A stretch of DNA of 64,000 bases from Entonaema liquescens. Taxonomy: Eukaryota; Ascomycota; Sordariomycetes; Xylariales; Xylariaceae. The notes beneath the pieces are model-generated. The model searched no databases and was not told the origin of the DNA. It saw only the letters and a program-made list of their open reading frames with translations. The position numbers and the translations under genes are program-made. Where the stretch lies: NCBI GenBank assembly GCA_902805475.1, contig CADCSX010000002.1, positions 310,001 to 374,000 of the forward strand, given 5' to 3'. Below, piece by piece: positions 26,401 through 35,896 of this stretch (the first letter of the stretch is position 1; every line of letters starts with the position of its first letter).

Positions 26401-26730
26401 TTTATTTTATAAAAACTTAAATAATATAAATTATTTTAATTAAAAACATTACGTTATTAAAATATTATTATTTAAATAATTTTATTTATAAATTAATTAA
26501 AATTATTTATAAATTAATATTTTTTATTTATAAATTAATTTTTTTAATTTAAATAAATATAATTATATATAATTAAAATTAATATTAATTAATACGTTTT
26601 AAAAAGTAAAATTTAAATATATTAATTATTTAAAATTACCTCTTAATATAAGTACGAAACAATTGATTATATAGTAATTAAGTTAAAATATTAAAATATA
26701 GTAATTTTTGAGTTACTTGCGTACAGCTGC

Positions 26731-26788
26731 TTTAGTGGGGTAATCTACGTAGAAAGGCTGGCATGGTAATCTGTAAATAGCATCACTC
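26731..26788 (-). repeat. Right terminal inverted repeat of the hAT element
   Basis: This is the reverse complement of the left end with five mismatches in 58 bases, four of them transitions. Confidence 0.8.
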
Positions 26789-26796
26789 CTCAAAAT
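26789..26796. repeat. 8-bp target-site duplication CTCAAAAT (right)
   Basis: This is the exact copy of 23354-23361, immediately outside the right inverted repeat. Confidence 0.8.
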
Positions 26797-27194
26797 TACG
26801 AACGCTCTATACAAACAGTTATAATCACATCACTGCCTGTATGTAGAAAACAATAAAATAACATAATACTAATAAATCTCCTTGGCCTTTTATGACTCTT
26901 ATAGTATTCATATCAACTACCAGTATTGGCTCTGCGCAAGATGAGTCATGATGTACGAAGACGACTGTGGGATTCTTGAAGAGTCAGCTTCCAATAGGAG
27001 AAATCATAACCCCAATCTAACACCCTTGATCGCATGCATGCATCCCTATCCCTACTACTAACAGCAGCTTAAATCTCCACTTAAACGAGTGGAATCCTCT
27101 GTAGGCTTCAGGTCATGTTATATAATGCCGACTTTAACTACTCATCAGGTATTACAATTTTGGTATAATATAGAGATTCTCGAGCATCTTCGAT
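26797..27194. promoter_or_regulatory. Upstream region of the F-box gene
   Basis: This is the 398 bp between the transposon and the start codon. A TATA-like word (TATAATATAGAGA, about 27163) lies some 30 bases before the ATG. The repeated GCATGCATGCATCC stretch near 27034 has no known meaning. Confidence 0.35.
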
Positions 27195-28487
27195 ATGAAG
27201 TCAAAGGACCGGCACCTGACCATCGCGGATCTACCTAATGAGATTTTGTTGCGTATCTTCGAAAATTTATTACCATCGGCTTTACCTCACTGCACTCTTT
27301 CCTGTAAACTATGGTCACATCTAGCTACCTCTCTGCTATACAAACACATCGCATTTACTCCAAAGTCCTTCTCAAAATGGATGAAGTATCCTTCCGACTC
27401 AAAGGATGCAATGGTTCACACATTTACTCTTCACATCGATTCCGCGATTAGTAACCCAAACGTTAAAGATTCAGAGATGTTTCATCAACTTCACGATGAC
27501 CTCCCTAGGCTCCCGTTACGACTAGTGAAAATGACCGGTCTACGTTCTTTTTCACTCTCCACACCATATAGCGTCTTTTCTAACTTGTGGCTACCGAGAA
27601 GATTGATTGCTCCTCTTCTCGATCATCTACCTAGCACTTGTACGTGCCTAGAAATTGACATCGCGAGCACAAGTTACAGACACTATCCCGACGCCAGTCA
27701 AACACATCTGTGTCATTCTATTCGTCGATTACTTCCTCAGCTACGATTTTTACGTCTGTACTTAGCAGAAATCTGCCCTGAAGTTTTCGGGCACGGCTTT
27801 GCGACTCAACCATCAATGAGCTGCGGAAGTTTTCAGCCCAGTCAAGCGCCACTTCTAGAGGAGTGTCTTATTACAACAGCGCAACCCAATAACGCTTTTA
27901 GAAGAGCCAAGCACTCTCAGGTGTGTAACTGCCAAGACGCCCATGTTATTACGACATTGGTAAATTATTTGGCCTTATTTAAGTCTTCGGAAAACGCACC
28001 TAGGCTTCAAAAGTTGTGGTTGATGGATGTTATGCGTCCCGGCCGTGCCCAGGATTCAATTGGGGCATGGATACGTCGTGATGTTTTGAAGGAACACAGT
28101 CGAATAATGCCGGCTACCAATCTCATCAGACAAGATTTCAATAGTCAAAGCCCTTATAAGAAATACCTAAATGAGGCATTCCTTATTCGTGTGCCTGTGG
28201 CAGAGAACGGCGATCTTATCATGACTACCCGAGAGGGTATGGCACTCCTTGCGGAAAATTACGCCTGGGTCCAAGCAATCGATGGCACTCGGTTCCCGAG
28301 TTCGTATATTTCCAGGACCCATCTTAAACTGGCCACACCTACAATGCGAACGAGTTCGGAGTGGTTTAATGCGACAGGACTTCCGCATAGCGATTGGATA
28401 CTTCAGCTCTGTTTGCTATATGACATGGTAGATCGCCCTGAAGTTCCGTTAGAGCTTTATCCAATATTACATGGGATTGAAGACTAA
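27195..28487 (+). CDS. F-box protein
   Basis: A single exon encodes 430 residues. Residues about 8-55 form an F-box: LTIADLPNEILLRIFENLLP followed by the CTLSCKLWSHLATSLLYKHI segment. F-box proteins bind Skp1 in SCF ubiquitin ligases and choose substrates through the rest of the chain. The remainder has scattered leucine-rich stretches (LLPQLRFLRLYLAEI, LLEECLITTA) as in many fungal F-box proteins, but no clean repeat and no recognised partner domain. The frame is intact, the start ATG is the first in the open frame, and no intron is needed. It lies about 400 bp from the hAT element. The substrate cannot be inferred. Confidence 0.85.
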   Translation: MKSKDRHLTIADLPNEILLRIFENLLPSALPHCTLSCKLWSHLATSLLYKHIAFTPKSFSKWMKYPSDSKDAMVHTFTLHIDSAISNPNVKDSEMFHQLHDDLPRLPLRLVKMTGLRSFSLSTPYSVFSNLWLPRRLIAPLLDHLPSTCTCLEIDIASTSYRHYPDASQTHLCHSIRRLLPQLRFLRLYLAEICPEVFGHGFATQPSMSCGSFQPSQAPLLEECLITTAQPNNAFRRAKHSQVCNCQDAHVITTLVNYLALFKSSENAPRLQKLWLMDVMRPGRAQDSIGAWIRRDVLKEHSRIMPATNLIRQDFNSQSPYKKYLNEAFLIRVPVAENGDLIMTTREGMALLAENYAWVQAIDGTRFPSSYISRTHLKLATPTMRTSSEWFNATGLPHSDWILQLCLLYDMVDRPEVPLELYPILHGIED

Positions 28488-29477
28488 AGGGTATTAATTA
28501 CTATGATATTTTACAAATTGCGTGACTCAATACCTACATTATATCAACCTAGAAGCCTGTAAGGCTAATTTATATAACAATTATAATCCCATGAGTTACC
28601 CCTTTTACTTTGCCTTATAAACCATAGGCCAAGTGGAGATACAGTTTATGGAAGGCCTAAAGGGTAAAAAGTTTAATGACGGACAAGAAGCTAGGAGAGT
28701 CATTTCCAGCACCATCTGTCTAGCAAAAAACAATGCTGCCCCTGAATGACTTTCCCTCGTTAACTCCTTCACCTAGCTACTAGGATACGAGCAAAGGCCG
28801 AGAATAGAATTCCCTCGAACAGGAACTAGTATCTAGACCTCTATTCTTAGCGTCTTGTCATTTTACTAATTTGTTAGTGGATTGATAGGATACTCTTAGA
28901 AGCATTGTTGTAGCTGAAGTCATAGGCGAGTCTCTTACTTCACAGTCTATCATTAAAAGCCAGGATGGTATCGTTTAATGTATACATCATGAAAGAAGTT
29001 CGGTAGGGTGCGAGAGAGGCACCTAGACAACAAGGTAGGGAAGTCTTGCAAGTTACAACGCGTACGATGAAAGTTTTGAAACTTATTACAAAGTGCACGA
29101 TATGTAACTGATAAAACTATACAACAAGCACAACGTTTCATGAGAGATTATGGATGTACCAAGGTACTTAGATAGTTCAGGTGCTTATTTTGTGCAGGTT
29201 CCTCAGTAAGAAACTACTAAACAATGGTACCTTGGGTGGGTTCGCCAAACGCGTTGTCGCCCCAGTAGCCAGCAGACTTCGTTGCCCCTCAACCCGGCGA
29301 TAACGTCGTGCTTGCCTTGCGTATTTGGACGTTTCCCTTTACATGCACAAACGCATACACGCAGGTTTAATTCGCGTTACAAACTCCGCTTCAGCCTTCA
29401 CCTAAAAAATCATTCATCCTCTCCTAGTAGTCCGTTTATGTACGCACAAACAGACGAACAACTTTAATAAGTTCGCC
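28488..29477. other. Intergenic, no supported gene
   Basis: Nearly 1 kb of normal composition. A small open frame at 28953-29141 (minus) has no support. The last ~180 bases before 29478 are pyrimidine-rich, as is common upstream of fungal starts. Confidence 0.4.
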
Positions 29478-29932
29478 ATGGCTGAGCACGTCATTATCCC
29501 GGATTGGGTTATCACCCAGGAGCCTCCGACAGACCTAGAAGAGGCCAACGTCAGAGTCGCAGCGGCAGAGGAAGTATTACGCGTAAGTGCTGCGATCAGA
29601 TCAATCAGGATAGTTCTTCGACGCTGAACCTTACACTAACATTGGACTTAATCTACAAGAATATCCCCCACAACTTTCAGTTCTGTGAGGGACCTACCGC
29701 TACAATCGAGTTGCTGAGCACTGCCGCGCGCATGTTCCGTGCCCTTGAATACACCCTCACCGAGTTTGCCGTCATGGAAATCGAAGCTTTCGAACTCGTG
29801 CAGAAAGCCGCTTGGTTAATCGAAGCTCTTCGCGCCAAAGTTCAGGAAATTCTCACATACTGGACGGACTTCGCAGCGGCCCTACAGGAGCGTATCGGTG
29901 AGCTCCAGGAACTCGACGTTAGCCTGATTTAA
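29478..29932 (+). CDS. Small acidic alpha-helical protein, unknown
   Basis: Two exons (29478-29582 and 29660-29932) are joined across a 77-nt intron (donor GTAAGT, branch CACTAACA, acceptor CTACAAG), giving 125 residues. The ATG is in a good context (TTCGCCATGGC). The protein opens MAEHVIIPDWVITQEPP, then is almost wholly helical, with heptad-like spacing in the C-terminal half (AWLIEALRAKVQEILTYWTD followed by LQERIGELQEL), so a coiled coil or helical bundle is likely. There is no signal peptide or membrane span. I do not recognise the family. The good splice signals and bounded open frame argue that it is a real gene, but its small size leaves doubt. Confidence 0.6.
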
Positions 29933-30189
29933 CTATAAAAACGCAATGGTCGCGATTCTACGTACCTTCGTTATGATATTCGGCGGAACGCGATGAAGGG
30001 AAGAAAGGGAGGAAATGTGCACAAGTCTAAGTCATAGGTATATGTGAGGCAGTCTTGCCACATCAATACAAAGACTAGCAAAATACAAGATTGACTCCAG
30101 TCCTAATTGCGATATAATATTGATTCGTGTTGCTTGATGTGTCAGCTTGACTATAAACGTTCGATATCTTCTCTTAGTGCTATCCTAGT

Positions 30190-31392
30190 CTAATAAGGAA
30201 TCTTGAACTTGAAGAACGCTTCAACCTTCCGGCCATTCTTGTGAGAAACCAAAGCAGGGTCCAACTTATGCAACCCAGTAGCGAGATCCCCAGTTTCTTC
30301 GATCCTGTAGACATATTTCAACGCACTAGCCTGCCCATCCTTTAGTTTATTCAGACCAAGTAAGATACTCCTTAGTCCACCTGGGATAACTTCGTATGGA
30401 TGCCCCTTGAACTTTCCAGCTTCCAATAGACGCCCAAAGTATCTAGACCAAATAAACCCGAGATCCTTGTTGCTCGAGAATATCCTAAGAACATTGCTAT
30501 TAACAAGCTCCGCGCCATCCGGGAACTTGAAGTTCTCTCGGCTATTGGCGAAATATTGGAAAGGCAGTACGGTGGCAACTCTACCGCCATTCGGGTCTAC
30601 AACGCGGGAAGTCACTTCGAAAGACTCGCCCTCACTAATCGCGTCGAAAATAAAGGGAAGCTTGTTGCCTAGACCCTCCTTGGCGAGGATCTCTTCAACA
30701 CCCGCGACTAGTGCGTCCTCGCCCTTGCGGTAATCAAGGACGTAATCGACCAAACCCTTCGCAAAGTCGCCGGCTCTACCAGCGATTCCAATAATAGGCC
30801 CAAGGCCCGAGAGTCGAGCGAGCTGAGCGGCAAATGCGCCACAGGCTGACGAGACACCGTATATGAGGAAAGGCACTTTCTTTCCTTCCGGGAACCGTCC
30901 TTCATCAAAGGGAGCTGGAAGCTTCAAGTTGAAATAAAGAGCCAGCATAGCAGTGTGAGCTGCGAGGGGAATGGTCGCACCCTCTTCAAAGGGCACATTG
31001 TGTGGCAGATGAATGGTTGCCCAGTCTGGGGCTTCGGCGTATTCTGCAAAACCACCGTGTGCCGTCATACCTTCGTGGTATGCAGCCACGCGATCGCCAG
31101 GCTTGAACTCGTAGACGTCCTTACCTACAGAGTGGACGATTCCGGCGATGTCATCGCCGCTGTTGACAGGCTTCCCGCTCCTGCATACAGGTTAGCATTG
31201 TCAAGTTTTTTAGAGAGGTAAGTAACTAATGTTGATGCTGGGGAAACCGCACCAGTAAGGGTATTTCCAGTCCTTCGGGTTACTCCCTGAGACAATGACT
31301 TTGATGACGATGTACTTGTCCTTAGGGGTGGGAATAGGAGACTCGAGAACCTCGAATTCATCGAGAGAAGGTTGGATAACTATTTCTTTCAT
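30190..31392 (-). CDS. Zinc-type alcohol dehydrogenase-like reductase (MDR superfamily)
   Basis: Two exons (31392-31253 and 31180-30190) are separated by a 72-nt intron (donor GTGCGG, branch GCTAACC, acceptor ATGCAG), giving 376 residues. The GroES-like N-terminal half reads MKEIVIQPSLDEFEVLESP, then GSNPKDWKYPYW, then NSGDDIAGIV and FKPGDRVAAY. The Rossmann half starts FLIYGVSSACGAFAAQLARL, the nucleotide-binding turn. The cysteine ligands of a structural zinc loop are not seen, so it is more like the quinone oxidoreductase/enoyl reductase branch. It likely reduces an enone or carbonyl using NADPH; substrate unknown. It is transcribed divergently from a Zn2Cys6 regulator with 472 bp between starts, which suggests co-regulation. 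Confidence 0.88.
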
Positions 31393-31864
31393 GATGATGG
31401 GTTGAAGGACTTGGAGCTAGTAATGCTTTTAGATGATTATGATTCAACCGATACGAGTTACTACTGGCTTGGTTGAGAGAATGTTGTTTTCCATGACCAG
31501 CATATATACACACGCTTCTCCTACCATGGCCTCTCCATCGCTAGATTCAGGCTCCGCGGAGGCCCAGCCTATTATGACAGCATATTCGGAAGATACGACC
31601 ACCCGTAGGAAGATATCATTTGTAATGCACTCTTATGATTATTCTCCTCGGAGTTAAATGTGTATAGTTGATGAGGTTCACTGATGATAGTAAGGATCTG
31701 ACTAATATCGTCCCTTTCTCCATATGTTATGCCCCATTTTGGTTAAGGGGTTAACAGGGATTCGTCGGCGCTCCGCGGATCCTAAAGCGGAACTCCATGG
31801 ACCTCACACGTCCTTGTTCTCTCATCGGCAGCACATAGAATTATCACGTCAATATGCAGTCGAT
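31393..31864. promoter_or_regulatory. Bidirectional promoter between reductase and Zn2Cys6 regulator
   Basis: This is the 472 bp between the two divergent starts. Zn2Cys6 proteins often bind CGG half-sites; TCGG and CCGC words occur (for example near 31767-31777) but no clear paired site was found. The ATATGCAGTCG word is duplicated just before the regulator start (about 31853-31874). Confidence 0.45.
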
Positions 31865-34061
31865 ATGCAGTCGATTAGGCAGAGGAGTAAGGCTCGTCCG
31901 GACCCGGTGTCATGTCAATTATGCCGATCAAAGAAGTTGAAATGCAATCGGGTCCAGCCATGCTCGAATTGCGCCGCACGGGGTATCAGCTGTCATTTCC
32001 TAGTTCCACCTCCAAGGAGGACAGAGACGACGGCTGCAGAACACAACTCTACCGAACTAATAAACCGCATTGAAAGGTTAGAATCCATCATAACTCAGTC
32101 GAATCTTGTGGGCGCCCGGCCGCAGCACGTACCTGATGATAATCGCAATGCAGCTTATTCGCTATTTACACCTGCTTCAGAACATAGCGTTGAACCTGAC
32201 GTCCATCAAACGCGGGATAAAGACTCGGAATTTCTAGAAAATTTAGGGACAAGAGAAGATTCACTGGTATGTGAGAAAACCATACCATATTATAAGTACG
32301 TTGACTTCTAACTCCTATAGCTTTCACCTTTATCTTGTGGCTTGGTCTTTAAAATAGGCAGAGCACACGACATTCACAGAGCACAAGTTTCCGTCCAGCA
32401 GACAGTAACCAATTACCCTTCGAGAAATAATGTGGTGGTGTTTCCGACATACAGAGAAGCAACCTTGCTTTTCCAAAACTTCGAATCCAATATACATCAC
32501 ATGTGTTACATTCTACATATCCCTACTGTCCAGTCTCTTATGAAGACGGTTTATATGAAACTTGGCCAAGACGAATCGGTCCCGCTTGGACAAGCCGCCT
32601 TGTTACTTTCGATCTTCGCTCTTTCTGGATTCTTCTATCGATGTACTGAGAGTTCTGAAATAGCAACTAGTGAGCAAGAGGCTGTTCACCTTTCTAAAGC
32701 CATTGGAAAGGCGGCGCTAGATGTGCTAGACACTTCGCGGAGGAACACGTCGGGTACCTTGGAAGATGTCCATGCTTATATCTTTATGTCTCTTCTTTCA
32801 TTCCATCTCGATGGGTTTTCGGCAAGGGGCCGTCTTTTATCAACCACGGCGGCTTCCATTGCCAGGGATCTTCGCTTGCATCGATTAGATACCGCAGATG
32901 AATACCCTACTGAGAAGGAAACCAGCGTTCGTGTTTTGATAGATCGCGAGGTTAGACGCCGAGCATTTTGGCATATTGCAGCCGAAGACTGGTATTTTTC
33001 TCATTTCGCATATCATCTATCTGATGCTAACGTCTCTGTAGGTTACAGTCAGCCCTTAGCGGGCCTCAGGCTGGCATGTACTTCATTCATCCGAATCATA
33101 TCGACGTCAGACTTCCAAAGTACAATTTTGATGACGAACTTTCGTTGAGCGCTGAGGGGAATCTGCAGATGGCCCTCGACCAAGCGGTGCAGCTTTTCTC
33201 CTCGAGAGGATTCGACTTGCACATATATGTCGCGAGATAGCCGACATCGTACCATCGGGGACACCGAAGGCGTTGCAAATACCCTATGAGAATATCATAG
33301 CATTAGACAAGAAGCTACAGGATTTTATATCGAGCCTTCCGTTCTTTTTCAAGGCTGATCCCGAAAGTCGTGAGAAGAGCAGGAGATTTGAGATGGTGTA
33401 TCCTTTTATTCCCCACATGAGGTATGCCATCTCAAATGCGGCGCACACTAGACGGTGCAAACTACACCAGAGATTTCTACTACGGCAGTCTCATGATCCC
33501 CGATATTCTTATTCGAGATTAGCTTGTCTGGAATCAGCATGTGCAGTCATTCAAGGGTACGAAGAGCCGACCGAGTTTGATTCTCCAGCCTACACGACGG
33601 CACGGATGGGATTGGCAATGCATTATATGCACCTTGCTCTGGTAGTTATGGTTATGGATCTATGCTTTAATAGACATAAAGAAGACGAGACACAGATCAA
33701 GGCAAGACTGAGAGCAGCTTTTCAGAAGTTCGACGATGATCGGCACATCTCCCCACTACCGAGGCGTTCTTTAAGTTCTCTACGTGATATTTTACAGAAG
33801 TATGAAGTATATCTTAACAGCCAAGCAGCCCCAACAACTGAGAACGTTACTGGAATCGTCAGTGAGGTGAATACTGGTGGTTTTGGCCTCCGTCATGATA
33901 TTCAAATGCAGCCCGAGTTTGGTTTGGATATGCAGAGTACAGAGCTTGGTGCGGATAATTCCTTTGAGGAGTTCTGGCAGTTTGCAAGTCAAACTGAGAT
34001 GAATCTCGACTCAATAACGTGGGACAACTTATTCTCAGCTCTTGATACGAGGCCAATATGA
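31865..34061 (+). pseudogene. Zn2Cys6 fungal transcription factor with a one-base frameshift
   Basis: Exons 31865-32266, 32321-32991 and 33042-34061 have introns of 54 nt (branch TTCTAACTC) and 50 nt (branch GCTAACG). The binuclear cluster is C17-X2-C20-X6-C27-X5-C33-X2-C36-X6-C43 (SCQLCRSKKLKCNRVQPC..). A leucine-rich linker (ELINRIERLESIITQ) and a fungal-specific regulatory domain follow, including the conserved REVRRRAFWHIAAEDW. In exon three the frame ends at a stop near 33237. A different frame, beginning near 33186 with AAFLLERIRLAHICREIADI, carries the expected next motif and runs to 34061. One missing base at about 33183-33188 explains this: total exon length is 2093 nt, one short of 698 codons. 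No intron fits there. It is either a real inactivating deletion or a sequence error. Confidence 0.8.
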
Positions 34062-35382
34062 CGGAAATTTACGAAAGGATTCCCCCAAGAAGCCCTGTAA
34101 GACAACTGGGCGACTCTTTGGAGCTTTTATATCACCTGTGCTTTCGAAATTTTTTATATTACCTATCATTTGTCATAGATGCTACTACATAGTATTATGG
34201 TTCGTGATTCTACACGTAATACAAACCTTGCGCGAGTTTCTGCAGTCGGGACCGAACCTAAACGAAGTACCTTTTGGCCTTCCCTTTAAATAAAGCGGAG
34301 ATACAAGAGTATAATAGTCTTTTCTACGCAGAGTGGCGGGATGTCCTTGCGGGCCGTAGCCGATGCCGGCCTAATTAGATGTTCAAATGCAGTCGAGAAG
34401 TATTAGAGAGGTCGGCCGGGGAGGTGATTGGCAGTTAGGGATATGACAGAACTCAAAATAACGGCGTCTCCATCTCGTAGAGTTCGGGTAAACATTTCAA
34501 TCCGACTCCTTTGCCGGATCAAAATTCCTCTATTTCAACGCCGAGACAGCTGTCCACTTAATGAAGGATCTTTGAAACGGTTGTTATCACTTAGGTATCT
34601 GGTTCTTCATTTTACCTACTAAGTAAACGTCATAGAGGTTCGCCGAGCCGTATATAGTATTATTCATGCGTGCTTATAAGATGGTATTACAAACAATGTT
34701 AAACTTAAAATAAAGACGATGGGTACGCCAAGCACCGGCTAGTTCGGGAATGGTTGATATCTCGTAACATAGAGTTCAACATGGGTTAGGGGTAGGGAAG
34801 ACGTGTTAAAGGGGCCCCTAGTCAGATGCTCCTCAGATGAAATATAACGAAGTCACTCCGAGGAACTAAAGTCTCGGAAGCTATTTCTAGTAATATTAGC
34901 CAAGGATATATCCTGCGTAATGTAGAATGCAAGGCTGGAGATGGTTAGCCCCTGAACTCAATCTGCCCCTAAATACGATGTAGACGACTAGAGTCTCCTT
35001 GTAGGGCCGAATGATACACCGCTTTCAGTGGAGGAGGGGGTTGAGCATCAGGGAGCAATATTAGACGTCTCTTGAGCTCATATTATCAAGACATATTCCT
35101 CGTAGAGTTTGATTCCTGGAGAACTGATCGACTGAATGGTGCCTTTTGGTAGCACAATTATACTGTAGGCATAAACCATCATCAGATACGTCTATATGGC
35201 ACTGCATTATGAGCATTTAGTTATTCTCCGGATCCTCGGTGCCGTGTATCATAGTCAGGCACTCGATATCCTATTGCAGTAAGAGCAGTTGCACGACTCA
35301 GTCCGTCAGGGGTTAGCTAACGTTAAAATACGAGCCTCACATAATGCACACATCATCCCTCTGTCCAAATTGCGTCAACATG
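34062..35382. other. Intergenic, no supported gene
   Basis: This is 1.3 kb of ordinary composition. Short frames at 34042-34293 and 34428-34622 have no domain. No repeats were recognised. Confidence 0.4.
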
Positions 35383-35607
35383 CTATATTCCATCGGACTT
35401 CGTGAGATCTAGCAGCGCTATACAGTCTTCTTTTGATAGTCTCTCCTTTCCTAATAGTAGGATGTATGTTCCCATGCCCAGGCTTGGAACTGTGACTACA
35501 AGTCTTGGAATATCATCATAGTGCCTCATGACCATCCAGCCTCGTCTTACCACGTTATTCCCAAGGTCGGAGAGGCCGGCGGCAAAATGAGCCGCACCAT
35601 AAACCAT
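35383..35607 (-). CDS. Possible small hypothetical protein
   Basis: An open frame of 74 residues from the ATG at 35607 reads MVYGAAHFAAGLSDLGNNVV and continues with a balanced amino-acid mix to a stop at 35383. No domain is recognised and no introns are evident. It could be a remnant of a larger gene or chance. Confidence 0.25.
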   Translation of the reverse strand: MVYGAAHFAAGLSDLGNNVVRRGWMVMRHYDDIPRLVVTVPSLGMGTYILLLGKERLSKEDCIALLDLTKSDGI

Positions 35608-35896
35608 TCTATTTACTATCACAAACTTTCATGTCCTGTCACAGATTGCTAATCCATGACGTTTCTCGAATGTTTCCAAAACTAGAACAGAAATCAAGTT
35701 TTTTCAGAGTTTTCCCGAGGCAGGGTCTCCCTTCTCCTTGAGCGTCTGGAATATAAGCTCGAAGACCTCTCTGCCTTTTGCTCCGGCTTAAGTTTTTCTT
35801 TTCCTCCAGTCTATCGTTTCGGGGCAGCTTCACACATCTGACCCCAAGAAATTTCGAAAAAGAGCCCGAGTGTTTGGCTGCGATAATACCGACAAC
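35608..35896. promoter_or_regulatory. Upstream region of the PT-rich secreted protein
   Basis: Pyrimidine-rich stretches occur near 35780-35815 (TTTTTCTTTTCCTCC), a common core-promoter feature in filamentous fungi. No TATA box is evident. Confidence 0.3.

Larger units (their letters stand above)
23362..26788. mobile_element. RIP-degraded hAT-type DNA transposon, 3.4 kb
   Basis: The ends are inverted repeats starting GAGTGATGCTATTTACAGAT; over the outer 58 bases 53 match, and most differences are transitions. Perfect 8-bp duplications flank the element. Eight-base duplications with T at position 2 and A at position 7 are characteristic of the hAT superfamily. The interior from about 23,460 to 26,690 is heavily AT-rich with no open frame, so any transposase gene is destroyed; I could not recognise transposase motifs. 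The outer ~100 bases at each end escaped mutation. Orientation is unknown. Confidence 0.8.
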
